NCBI RefSeq assembly: GCF_002812705.1
Contig: NZ_CP025030.1
Location: 2,480,001 to 2,544,000, forward strand
Direction: 5' to 3'
Source of the DNA: Achromobacter spanius
Lineage (GTDB): Bacteria; Pseudomonadota; Gammaproteobacteria; Burkholderiales; Burkholderiaceae_B
Length of the DNA: 64,000 bases
Shown here in pieces: positions 17,606 to 25,696 of the stretch (position 1 is its first letter; each line of letters opens with the position of its first letter). Made by a program: the position numbers and the translations under genes. The notes under the pieces are model-generated. The model was given only the letters and a program-made list of their open reading frames with translations, had not been told where the DNA came from and did not search any database.

Positions 17606-18598
17606 TCAGTTCAGTTTGATGTGCGTGGCATCCACCACGCTGTTCCATTTCTCGACCTCGGCCCGCAGTGCCGCGTCGGCCTGCTTGGTGTCGGTGTAGA
17701 CCGGTTCCACGCCTTGCAGCCGCAGCTTCTCGGCCAGTGCCGGGCCCTTGTTGATCTGCTTGAGCGCGCTGTTCAACGCTTGCACCACCGGCTCCGGCGT
17801 GTCGCGCGACACCAGGATGGCGTAGACCGACGACGCGGTGAAGTCCGACAGCCCCTGTTCTATCAGCGTGGGCGTGTCGGGCAGCGATGCCAGCCGGGTG
17901 CGCGCGGCCACGCCCACCGGCACGATGCGGCCGCCGGGCAGGTTGGCCAGCGCCGTGGGGGCCGTGGCGAACATCATCTGCACCTGGCCCGCCAGCAGGT
18001 CGACCATGGCGGGCGCGGCGCCGCGATACGGCACGTGCAGCAGCTCCAGTTTTTCGCGCAGGCGGAACATCTCGGCGATGGCATGCTCAAGCGTGCCGGG
18101 GCCGGAAGAGCCGTAGGCGTAGTCGTCCGGCGCCGCGCGCACCTTGGCAACCAATTCGGGCAGGGTCTTGACGCCCATGCCCTGGTTCACGACCAGCACG
18201 ACGGGCAGCTCGCCCACCACGCCCACCGAGCGGAAATCCTTCAGCAGGTCAAAGCCCACGACCTCTTTGCCCATCAGCCGGCTGTTCAGCACATACGACG
18301 TGGTGGGCGCCATCAGCAGCGTGTAGCCGTCGGCCTTGGCCCGCCGCACCTGCTGCGCGCCGATGTTGCCGCTGGCGCCGGCCTTGTTCTCGACCACGAC
18401 GGTCTGGCCTAGCTGTTCGCCCAGGGCCGTGCCGAAAATGCGGCCGACCACGTCGACCGCGCCACCGGCGGCAAACGGCACGACCAGCGTGATCGGGCGA
18501 TCCGGATACTGAGCCTGCGCCGGCAATGCCGCCAGGCTCAATGCGCCTGCGGCGAACCAGGTGGCGCAACGCGACTTCCAATTGAAAATGATGTTCAT
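17606..18598 (-). CDS. Bug/TctC-family periplasmic solute receptor
   Basis: 330 residues. The signal peptide ends at LPAQAQ before YPDRPITLVVPFAAGGAVDVV, then VVENKAGASGNIGAQQVRRAKADGYT and HVPYRGAAPAMVDLLAGQVQ. The ATG at 18598 follows AAGGGGAAG. It is the third gene of the leftward ech-ligase-bug-ech operon, so the substrate is probably an acid that the ligase at 18692-20272 activates to a CoA thioester. Confidence 0.92.
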   Translation of the reverse strand: MNIIFNWKSRCATWFAAGALSLAALPAQAQYPDRPITLVVPFAAGGAVDVVGRIFGTALGEQLGQTVVVENKAGASGNIGAQQVRRAKADGYTLLMAPTTSYVLNSRLMGKEVVGFDLLKDFRSVGVVGELPVVLVVNQGMGVKTLPELVAKVRAAPDDYAYGSSGPGTLEHAIAEMFRLREKLELLHVPYRGAAPAMVDLLAGQVQMMFATAPTALANLPGGRIVPVGVAARTRLASLPDTPTLIEQGLSDFTASSVYAILVSRDTPEPVVQALNSALKQINKGPALAEKLRLQGVEPVYTDTKQADAALRAEVEKWNSVVDATHIKLN

Positions 18599-18650
18599 CG
18601 ACTTCCCCTTGATGCGGTGCGCTGACGCGCCCGCGGATTCTGATGTGTCC

Positions 18651-18678
18651 GTTGAACTGCGGGTGTTGTACTGCGGGT
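18651..18678. repeat. 14-base tandem duplication
   Basis: GTTGAACTGCGGGT is followed at once by GTTGTACTGCGGGT (13 of 14 identical), in the 93-base gap between the ligase stop and the Bug start. It could be a recent slippage duplication; no function is apparent. Confidence 0.7.
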
Positions 18679-18691
18679 TGATAACCGTGCG

Positions 18692-20272
18692 CTACTTGCC
18701 GACCCGGTAGCCCGAGGCCTGCAAATCCCACACGCCGTCGGTCTGGCGCGACAGCTCTTTCTTCTGAATGCGTTGCGTCGGCGTCTTGGGAAATTCGTCA
18801 ACAAAGGCCACGAAGCGAGGGATCTGGTAGTACGGCAGCTTCGGCTCGCTCCAGCGGATCAGGTCCAGCGGCGCCAGCTCGCGGCCCTCGCGCAAGCGCA
18901 CGAAGAGCTTGAGCTCGTCTTCGCCCAGGTCGCTGGGCACGCCCACCAGCGCGGTCTCCTCGATATCGGGATGCTCGGCAATCACGCGCTCGACCTCCCA
19001 GGCCGAGATGTTGATGCCGCGCCGCCGCAGCATGTCTTTCTTGCGGCCGGCGTAATACAGAAAGCCCTGTTCATCCTGGCGCGCCAGGTCGCCGGTGCAG
19101 AACCAGTCGCCACGGCGCGCTTCGCGCTCGGCCTCGGGATTGCGGAAGTAGCCCAGGAACTCCAGACCGGGCACGCGTGCGCGCACCGTGATTTCGCCGG
19201 TCTGGCCCACCGGCACCGGTTCACCGTCGTCGTCGGCGAGCCGCACGTCGTAGTAATCCAGCGGCTTGCCCACGGAACCGGCCGGCCCGTCGGGGTTCAC
19301 GGTGACGAAGGTGATCAGCTCCGACAGCCCGTAGCCTTCGCGCATTTCCACGCCGAAGCGTTGCGAGAAGGTCTGCCAGAGATCGGGCGGGCAGCCGCCG
19401 CCCCACGCAATCTGTACGCCGTGGTCGCGATCGTCGGCGCGCGGGGGCTGCTTGAGCAACATCGGAATCACGGTGCCCAGATAGTGGATGTGCGTCACGC
19501 CGTAGCGGCGGGCGTCGTCCCAGAAGCGCGACGCGCTGAAGCGCTCCACCATCGCCAGCCGGGTGCCGCCCAGCAGCGCCGAAATGATCACCGCAACGCC
19601 GGCGCCGTGGTGCAGCGATTCCCACAACAGGAATACGCTGCCGGGCTCGGCGCCGGTCAGCCGCAAGATCGCAAGCGGCCCCGCGCGCAGGGTGCGGTCG
19701 GACTTCAGCACACCCTTGGGCGCGCCCGTGGTGCCCGAGCTTGGCGTGAGCGCCAGGATGTCGTCGGGGCCGGGTGCCACCGGCAGCGGGTCGGCCGGCG
19801 TGTCCAGATAGCGCTCGAAGGCGTGGCTGGCGTCGGCATCCGGCCCTTGCCCGCCGCGCCACAACACCTTGTCCAGTCGGTGGAGCTCGGGCGCCAGCGC
19901 GTCGGCGTGTTCCGCGTCGGCGATCAGGGCGCGCGGCGCCAGGTGTTCGAACAGATGCGTGAGCGACGCCCCTTTCAGGTGGACGTTCACAGGCACCCGC
20001 ACCAGGCCCAGCGTGGCCAGCGCGAAGATGGCGACGATGTGGTCGGGGTGGCTGGGCAGCATCAGCGCCACGCGGTCGCCGGGGCGCAGGCCCTCGCGCC
20101 ACAGCAGGTTGGCCAGGCGCAGCACGCGCTCGTGCAGCATGGCCAGCGTGAGCGGCGTGTCATTGAAGAGGCAATACACCTCGTCGGGCGCCTCGGCGGC
20201 GCGGCGCGCGATGAGCTGCGCCAGGGTTTCGTCGGAGGCCGACGGGATGTCGATGTGAGTGTCTGCGTTCAT
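18692..20272 (-). CDS. AMP-dependent acyl-CoA synthetase (adenylate-forming ligase)
   Basis: 526 residues of the ANL superfamily. The adenylate-binding P-loop is SSGTTGAPKG, the A5 region is EGYGLSE, A7 is WFCTGDLARQDEQG, and A8 includes GRKKDMLRRRGINIS. The C-terminal lysine region ends with FVDEFPKTPTQRIQKKEL, where the lysine after RIQ is the expected catalytic residue. It activates a carboxylic acid with ATP to acyl-AMP and then acyl-CoA. The start at 20272 avoids overlap with the upstream gene 40 bases away. It resembles crotonobetaine/carnitine-CoA ligase-like members; the substrate is unknown. Confidence 0.88.
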   Translation of the reverse strand: MNADTHIDIPSASDETLAQLIARRAAEAPDEVYCLFNDTPLTLAMLHERVLRLANLLWREGLRPGDRVALMLPSHPDHIVAIFALATLGLVRVPVNVHLKGASLTHLFEHLAPRALIADAEHADALAPELHRLDKVLWRGGQGPDADASHAFERYLDTPADPLPVAPGPDDILALTPSSGTTGAPKGVLKSDRTLRAGPLAILRLTGAEPGSVFLLWESLHHGAGVAVIISALLGGTRLAMVERFSASRFWDDARRYGVTHIHYLGTVIPMLLKQPPRADDRDHGVQIAWGGGCPPDLWQTFSQRFGVEMREGYGLSELITFVTVNPDGPAGSVGKPLDYYDVRLADDDGEPVPVGQTGEITVRARVPGLEFLGYFRNPEAEREARRGDWFCTGDLARQDEQGFLYYAGRKKDMLRRRGINISAWEVERVIAEHPDIEETALVGVPSDLGEDELKLFVRLREGRELAPLDLIRWSEPKLPYYQIPRFVAFVDEFPKTPTQRIQKKELSRQTDGVWDLQASGYRVGK

Positions 20273-20312
20273 GATGCGTGAAGCGATCGGGGAGTCGAGT
20301 GAGGCGCCCACG

Positions 20313-21089
20313 TCAGTTAGCGGCTTGGCGGCGCCGATCGCGCTCGGCGAAGAAGGCTTGCATCATGCGGGCGGGCTCGCCGCTTTCGTACGATTCGTGA
20401 TGCAGGCGCGCGGCGGCCTTCATTGCGTCGCGGAAGCCCGCTTCGGTCATTTCCTGGAAGCGTTGCTTGTCCAGGCGCAGCGCCACGGGCGGCTTGGCCG
20501 CGAGTTCGGTGGCGATCTCCAGCGCGCGTGCAAGCACCTGGTCCGCCGGAACCAGGTGATGGATCAAACCAAGCTGGTGGCATTCGCGCGCATCCATCAT
20601 GCGGCCGGTCAGCGTGAGCTCGATGGTGCGCGACAGGCCGAGCATTTCGCGCATGATCCACGGCCCCGTCACGCTGGCGATGCCGGCGTTGATCTCGGGC
20701 TGCCCCATTTTCACGCCGTCGTGGGCCACACGGATGTCACCCAGCAGGCTCACCTGGAAAGCCGAACCGGCGGCCGTGCCGTTAAGCGCCATGACCAAGG
20801 GCTTCGGGAAGCTGCGCAGCAGGTGGTAGTAGGTTTCCCACTCGCCGATCCACGTTTCGGCGCGGGCGCCGTCGAAGTCACGCGCCTCATTCAGGTCTTG
20901 GCCCGCGCAGAAGGCGCGGTCGCCGGCGCCGGTCATCACCAGCGCGCCGACGGTCTTATCCGTGGCGGCCTCGCGCAGCACCTGCATGATCTCGGCGCGC
21001 ATCGCCGTGTGCCAGGCATTGAGGCAGTCTGGCCGATTCAGTGTCAGCACCGTTACGTTGCCAACCCGTTCCAATTTGATGAAGTCCAT
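20313..21089 (-). CDS. Enoyl-CoA hydratase/isomerase family protein
   Basis: 258 residues from the ATG at 21089 (MDFIKLERVGNVTVLTLNRP), which has AAAGGA upstream; the ATG at 21107 has none. Crotonase features: DRAFCAGQDLNE for oxyanion hole and CoA binding, NGTAAGSAFQVSLLGDIRVA for the second oxyanion half, and QPEINAGI, where the Glu matches the position of a catalytic acid. It is the first gene of the leftward operon and lies behind a promoter region with two palindromic operator-like sites. Confidence 0.86.
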   Translation of the reverse strand: MDFIKLERVGNVTVLTLNRPDCLNAWHTAMRAEIMQVLREAATDKTVGALVMTGAGDRAFCAGQDLNEARDFDGARAETWIGEWETYYHLLRSFPKPLVMALNGTAAGSAFQVSLLGDIRVAHDGVKMGQPEINAGIASVTGPWIMREMLGLSRTIELTLTGRMMDARECHQLGLIHHLVPADQVLARALEIATELAAKPPVALRLDKQRFQEMTEAGFRDAMKAAARLHHESYESGEPARMMQAFFAERDRRRQAAN

Positions 21090-21132
21090 GGTGTTCGTCC
21101 TTTGCATAAGCGTCCGCCGCCGTCGGGGACAA

Positions 21133-21264
21133 TAAAATTACATAGCAATTTACGTAATTACTATTTAATTTTTATGGATCATACGGCGGATTTTTGCGCG
21201 GAAAAACCGAGGGGTTTCCCGAAGACGAGCGAAGGTCATGGCAATAAAATTGCCATGCAATTTT
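21133..21264. promoter_or_regulatory. Operon promoter region with two matching palindromes (candidate IclR operators)
   Basis: An AT-rich 191-base gap separates the IclR stop (21281) from the first operon gene (21089). It contains a perfect dyad AAAATTGC-CAT-GCAATTTT (21246-21264) and a second, imperfect site AAATTACATAGCAATTT (21135-21151). The two 17-base cores agree at 13 positions. The near site is 46 bases from the gene start, the far one about 157. The AT-rich character stands out sharply from the surrounding GC-rich DNA. Confidence 0.6.
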
Positions 21265-21280
21265 TAATGAGGGGGGGTTG

Positions 21281-22135
21281 TTATGCCGCGATGAGGTCGC
21301 GCGCGGCCTGCATCACCAGCGGCAGCAGGCGGGTACTTACGGCGTTGGCGTCGTGGCGCGCGGCCAGCGTGGACAGATTGATGGCGGCGATGGTCTGACC
21401 ACGGCTGTCGACCACCGGCACGGAGATCGACACGCTGCCTTGACCCAGGTTCTTCTCGGTCATCGAGTAACCCTGGGCGCGGGCCTTGATGAAGAAGCTG
21501 AGGATTTCGTCGTCGTCGCGGTCGCCAAAGCGGGCACGCACGCTGGCCGGCATGGCCACGATCCGCGCGCGCAGCGCTTCGTCGGGAAGATGCGCCAGCA
21601 AGGCCTGTCCCGATGACGCCGGCAGGGCCGCGAAACGGCTGCCCACCGGCAGGTTCACCGACACCGGATGCACGCTGGGGATGTTGCCCAGGACGATGAT
21701 CTCGTCGCCGTCGAGCTCCACCCACGACACCGATTCGCCGGTTTCTCGCGCCAGTTCCACCAGGTGCGGCCAGGCATGTTGCAAGGGCGCGTTTCCGCCC
21801 AGCATGGCGCCAGCCAGGCCCACCAGCCGCGCCGACAAGCGATAGCTTTTCGCGCCCGCCAGCCGTTGCAGATAGCCAAGCCGGTGCAGCGTGTAGACAA
21901 AACGCTGGGTCGCGCTGCGGCCCAGTCCGGTGCGTTCATTCAGCTCCAGAATCGACAGCGCCTGGTTGTCGCGATCGAAACTTTCCAGCACGCGCATCGC
22001 CTTTTCCACCGACGCCACGAACAGGCGTTCGTCCACGTCGTCCTCGCGGGCGATGTCGTTAACGGGTGCGGCGGTGGAGGTAAGCGGGGGGGTGGACACG
22101 GTCGGGCAGGTTGCGCTCTGGGCCAGGGAGCGCAC
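21281..22135 (-). CDS. IclR-family transcriptional regulator
   Basis: 284 residues. After an unstructured, Thr/Pro-rich first 35 residues comes a winged HTH (ASVEKAMRVLESFDRDNQALSILELNERTGLGRSATQRFVYTLH by position about 42-86), then the IclR ligand-binding domain from about residue 105 to the end. It lies directly upstream of, and on the same strand as, the ech-ligase-bug-ech operon and is probably its regulator. A later start (e.g. in the 35-residue tail) cannot be excluded. Confidence 0.88.
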   Translation of the reverse strand: MRSLAQSATCPTVSTPPLTSTAAPVNDIAREDDVDERLFVASVEKAMRVLESFDRDNQALSILELNERTGLGRSATQRFVYTLHRLGYLQRLAGAKSYRLSARLVGLAGAMLGGNAPLQHAWPHLVELARETGESVSWVELDGDEIIVLGNIPSVHPVSVNLPVGSRFAALPASSGQALLAHLPDEALRARIVAMPASVRARFGDRDDDEILSFFIKARAQGYSMTEKNLGQGSVSISVPVVDSRGQTIAAINLSTLAARHDANAVSTRLLPLVMQAARDLIAA

Positions 22136-22230
22136 AGTGTACCGCCCTGCAACGCGCCGGGAATCGGCTGCCGCGCGACCCGAATCCCAGGCAAAATCCC
22201 CATTCTTTCGGTGTATGCTTGCCGCGCAAA

Positions 22231-22247
22231 TGCACCGTGACGGTGCA
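22231..22247. promoter_or_regulatory. Palindrome upstream of rstA-like gene
   Basis: TGCACCG-TGA-CGGTGCA, exact 7-base arms with a 3-base spacer, ends 20 bases before the response regulator start. It could be an operator for autoregulation or a small hairpin in the mRNA leader. Confidence 0.4.
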
Positions 22248-22267
22248 AGAACTTTAGTCTGGACACC

Positions 22268-22969
22268 ATGACCAAGGCCTTGTTAGTCGAAGACGATCCG
22301 AAGCTCTCGCGCTTGATTGCGCAGTTTCTGGAACAACACGGTTTCAATGTCGCCCAGGCCTATCGCGGTGACCATGCCGTGGAGGCGTTTCGTCGCCACG
22401 ATCCGGCCATTACCATCCTGGACTTGATGCTGCCGGGCCGCGACGGCTTGCAGGTTTGCCGTGACCTGCGCGCATTTTCTAGCGCGCCCATCCTGATGCT
22501 GACCGCCCGCGAAGATGACCTGGACCAGATTCTGGGGCTGGAATCCGGCGCGGACGATTACGTCATCAAGCCGGTTGAACCGCGCGTGCTGTTGGCGCGG
22601 ATTCGTGCCCTGATGCGCCGCCACAACCAGACTGACGCGCAGCCGGATCACCTGGAGTTCGGTCCGCTGTCCATCAGCCGCCAGACGCGCGCGGTGCGGT
22701 TGGCGGGGGTCGAGGTTGACCTGACCACCATGGAATTCGAAATGCTGTGGGCCTTGGCCAGCCAGGCCGGTCAGGTATTGACGCGCGACGATCTGCTTAA
22801 CGCCGTGCGCGGCATCGAATTCAATGGCCTGGATCGCAGTGTGGATGTGTGCGTCAGCAAGCTGCGCCGCAAACTGGAAGATGATCCGCGCGACCCCACC
22901 CGCATCAAGACCATTTGGGGCAAGGGCTACCTGTTCTCGCCCAAGGCGCACGAGCTGGGCGATGCTTAA
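22268..22969 (+). CDS. rstA: RstA-like OmpR-family response regulator
   Basis: 233 residues. The receiver domain (1-117) has acidic pocket Glu8-Asp9-Asp10, phospho-acceptor Asp52 in TILDLMLPG, and the switch Thr and Lys in LMLTARE and YVIKPVEP. A winged-helix output (about 130-227) includes GLDRSVDVCVSKLRRKLEDD and GKGYLFSP, very close to E. coli RstA as I recall it. The stop overlaps the kinase start by eight bases (ATGCTTAA), so the pair is co-translated. Confidence 0.88.
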   Translation: MTKALLVEDDPKLSRLIAQFLEQHGFNVAQAYRGDHAVEAFRRHDPAITILDLMLPGRDGLQVCRDLRAFSSAPILMLTAREDDLDQILGLESGADDYVIKPVEPRVLLARIRALMRRHNQTDAQPDHLEFGPLSISRQTRAVRLAGVEVDLTTMEFEMLWALASQAGQVLTRDDLLNAVRGIEFNGLDRSVDVCVSKLRRKLEDDPRDPTRIKTIWGKGYLFSPKAHELGDA

Positions 22970-24269
22970 GTTCGTCCTGCGCATCTTCGTGGTGCTGGCG
23001 ATTGGCTTTGTGCTGTCAAACGAAGTGGTGGACCGGGCCGCGAACTACTTGTTTGAGCCCGAGACGGCGAACTACACGCGCGAAGCGGTGCGCGGCCAGT
23101 TGCACAGCCTGAAGCAGGAACTGGCCAACGTACCGCCCGAGGCGCGCCGTGATTATGTGCGCGACACGCTGGCGCCCCATTACGGATTGGCCTTGCAGGT
23201 GCTGGACCCCGCCGACTACCACGCGGCGGATTTCGCGCTGACGGATGAGGAGTGGCGCACTATCGATGCGGGCGGGTTCTTCCTGCGTGACAATCTGATG
23301 AGCTTCGTTGCCGCCATTCCGGGGCCGGGCGCGCAATGGTTGCTGGTCAAGATGCCGCCCGAACCGCTTGTCGGCACCTGGGTGATTGTTGGCGTTTATG
23401 CCGCGTTGGGCTTGCTGCTGTGCGGCTTCATGCTGCTGTGGGCGCTGCCGATCTGGCGTGACCTGGAAGCGCTGAAGACCGCCGCGCAGCACATGGGCCA
23501 GGGCGACTTGCAAGCGCGCGTGCGGCTGTCGCGGTTCTCCAGCATCCGTGGGCTGGGCGACACGTTCAACCAGATGTCCGATCGCATCAGCGCGCTGATC
23601 AGCAATCAGCGCGACCTGACCAACGCGGTGTCGCACGAACTGCGCACGCCCATTGCCCGGCTGTCGTTTGAGCTGGACATGATCGACCGTGAACCCGACC
23701 CCGAGGCGCGCAGCCGCCTGGTTGAGGAAATGAAAAGCGATGTGGCCGAGCTGGACAGCATGGCGTCGGAATTGCTGATGTATGCCCGCCTGGAACACAA
23801 GAGCGACAACGTTCCGCTGCAGGCGCTGGATGCGCGTGGTTGGCTGGATGCCGTCGTGCAGCACGCGGCATTCGAGGCCGGGCTGCTGGGCGTGCAGTGC
23901 ACCGTGACGCAATGCGAGGTGGACGAGATTCGGCTGCACTCGCGCTACATGACGCGCGCCTTGCTCAACCTGCTGCAGAACGCGATCCGGCACGCGGGCG
24001 AGCGGGTGCAGGTTGGCTTGACCAGTCCGGCGCCGCATAACTATGCGCTGACGGTTGATGACGACGGGCCAGGCGTGCCGCCCGCCGATCGCGAACGAAT
24101 TTTCGAGCCCTTCATCCGCCTGGATGAAAGCCGTGCGCGCGGCACCGGCGGCACGGGCCTGGGGCTGGCCATCGTCAGCCGCGTGGCGCGGTGGCATAAC
24201 GGCACGGCGTTCGTGGCCGAGAGCCCGCTGGGCGGCGCCCGCTTTGTGATCAGTTGGAACGCGGCCTGA
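22962..24269 (+). CDS. rstB: RstB-like sensor histidine kinase
   Basis: 435 residues. Membrane segment 1 covers about residues 3-19, a small periplasmic sensor about 20-138 (the RstB_N type), and membrane segment 2 about 139-163. A HAMP-like linker follows, then HisKA with His225 in NAVSHELRTPIARL and an HATPase domain with NLLQNAIRH (N box), DDDGPGVP (G1) and GTGGTGLGLAIV (G2). It autophosphorylates and passes the phosphate to the preceding response regulator. The periplasmic signal is unknown. Confidence 0.9.
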   Translation: MLKFVLRIFVVLAIGFVLSNEVVDRAANYLFEPETANYTREAVRGQLHSLKQELANVPPEARRDYVRDTLAPHYGLALQVLDPADYHAADFALTDEEWRTIDAGGFFLRDNLMSFVAAIPGPGAQWLLVKMPPEPLVGTWVIVGVYAALGLLLCGFMLLWALPIWRDLEALKTAAQHMGQGDLQARVRLSRFSSIRGLGDTFNQMSDRISALISNQRDLTNAVSHELRTPIARLSFELDMIDREPDPEARSRLVEEMKSDVAELDSMASELLMYARLEHKSDNVPLQALDARGWLDAVVQHAAFEAGLLGVQCTVTQCEVDEIRLHSRYMTRALLNLLQNAIRHAGERVQVGLTSPAPHNYALTVDDDGPGVPPADRERIFEPFIRLDESRARGTGGTGLGLAIVSRVARWHNGTAFVAESPLGGARFVISWNAA

Positions 24270-24338
24270 CCGAACCGCCAGGCATGGCGACACCCGGCAA
24301 CCCACGGCCACGCGTGGCGGCTCCCGCGTAAAGATCTT

Positions 24339-24355
24339 CACAAACTCCCTACAAA
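24339..24355 (+). promoter_or_regulatory. CACAAA/TACAAA direct repeat, candidate OmpR-type site
   Basis: CACAAACTCCCTACAAA holds two six-base near-identical repeats offset by 11 bases, the spacing favoured by OmpR-family regulators. It is 71-88 bases upstream of the lipoprotein gene at 24427 and just downstream of the RstA/RstB-like pair. A 12-base palindrome GCCACGCGTGGC lies at 24307-24318. Confidence 0.3.
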
Positions 24356-24426
24356 GCGGGAAAGATCCCGCGCGGGCGCATCGATAGCATCACGGCATTC
24401 CTCATTGACAGGGTTTGCCGACCGCC

Positions 24427-25530
24427 ATGTTCTCGCTAAGTCGCTTGGTTGCCATCGGATCGTTGCTGCTTGCCGCGGGCGGTTGCCAGAGCCTGCCCCC
24501 CGCCGCGCCGGCAACCATCGCCAAGGGCGATTACGCGGCGGTGGTGGATTACCTGGCAGCGCGTATTCCCTACGACATGGGCGCAGCCAAGGTGCCCGGC
24601 GTGTCGATCGCCATCGTGGATGATCAGCGCATTGTCTGGAGCACGGGCTTTGGAGTCGCGGATGCGTCGCGGCATCGCCGCGCCACCCGCGACACGCTGT
24701 ATCGCGTGGGCGCCATCAGCAAGGTGGTGACGGCGGCGGCCGTGCTGCGCGCCGCCGACGATGGCCGGCTACCGCTGGACGCGCCGGCCGGAGACGCCTT
24801 GCCGGACTGGCACGTGGAACCCCGTCGCAACGCCATGCAGTGGATGGGCACCGAACCCTATACCGCCCGCAATCTGCTGAGCCTGCATCCAGCCACGCTG
24901 GAAGACACGATGGGCCGCGCCCGCGCCGACATGGCCTACGCGCTGCTGGGCGACATGGTGGCGCATGTGGCGCGGGAACCCTTCGATACTTATGTGCGCC
25001 ACACGATTCTTCAGCCCTTGAATATGCCGCGCGCGGGGTTCCAGCCCCACGCGCGCATGCTGGAGCAGCGCGCGTCCGGGTACCGGCGCGGGCAGCCATG
25101 GACCGAAGCGCCGCAGCCCAACGAGGCGGCGGACGGGCTGTGGATGAGCGCGTCCGAGATGGCGCGCTTTTCCAGCATGTTGTTTGCCGGTGGCAAATAC
25201 AGCGGCAAAGACAACAGCAAGCGAGTACTGACGGAAAAATCCGCGCAGATGCTGCTCGGCCTGGAAACCGTGGCGGGTGGCGGCCTGGACCTGGATTGCC
25301 GCTTCGCCTTGTCATGGCTGGCCGCGCCCTGTGGCGATACGGTGGTAAGCGGCGCGGCGTTCGTTGAACATAGCGGGGCGACGGAGGCGTTCCACGCCCG
25401 ATGGGTGCTAGCCCCCCAGGACAAGCTTGCCGTGCTGGTCATGAGCAACGCTGATTCAAGCGAGTCGCTGGTCGCATCGGTGTCGACGACGGCGATGCGC
25501 ATGATGCGCCAGGCCAAGCTGGGCAGGTAG
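24427..25530 (+). CDS. Beta-lactamase-fold lipoprotein lacking the catalytic serine (likely pseudoenzyme)
   Basis: 367 residues. The N-terminus MFSLSRLVAIGSLLLAAGGC is a lipoprotein signal with Cys20 as the lipidation site, so it is an envelope lipoprotein. The rest is the class C beta-lactamase/penicillin-binding-like fold (VPGVSIAIVDDQRIVWSTGF, MAYALLGDMVAHVA, GLWMSASEMARFSSML, HSGATEAF). The SxxK motif reads GAISK (95-99), with alanine at the nucleophile position, and the usual YxN is replaced by RAD (166-168) in a shortened loop. HSG (315-317) is kept. Hydrolysis is therefore unlikely, and a binding or scaffold role on peptidoglycan or another serine-hydrolase ligand is more plausible. 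An upstream TTG at 24415 is an alternative start. It follows the rstAB-like pair. Confidence 0.8.
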   Translation: MFSLSRLVAIGSLLLAAGGCQSLPPAAPATIAKGDYAAVVDYLAARIPYDMGAAKVPGVSIAIVDDQRIVWSTGFGVADASRHRRATRDTLYRVGAISKVVTAAAVLRAADDGRLPLDAPAGDALPDWHVEPRRNAMQWMGTEPYTARNLLSLHPATLEDTMGRARADMAYALLGDMVAHVAREPFDTYVRHTILQPLNMPRAGFQPHARMLEQRASGYRRGQPWTEAPQPNEAADGLWMSASEMARFSSMLFAGGKYSGKDNSKRVLTEKSAQMLLGLETVAGGGLDLDCRFALSWLAAPCGDTVVSGAAFVEHSGATEAFHARWVLAPQDKLAVLVMSNADSSESLVASVSTTAMRMMRQAKLGR

Positions 25531-25696
25531 CCGTTCGGCGGCGATCGCGGGTGCTGCCGTAAATTGTGTAGTTGTATGAAGTGCGCCTGCATGTTTCTTC
25601 ACAATCGTTAAAGGGAACCCGGAAATTTACCCGGTGCTTCCCGATACATTGCCCGCCAGCGGCCACTTGGCTGCGCTGGCGGGCGGGAGGTCGAAA

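Noticed and set aside
17021-18412. A 463-codon + strand open frame across the hydratase and Bug genes
   Set aside because: Antisense to two well-supported genes; no recognisable domain.
18773-20281. A 502-codon + strand open frame opposite the acyl-CoA ligase
   Set aside because: Mirror frame of a normal ANL enzyme; composition rich in His, Arg, Gln and Val with no motif.
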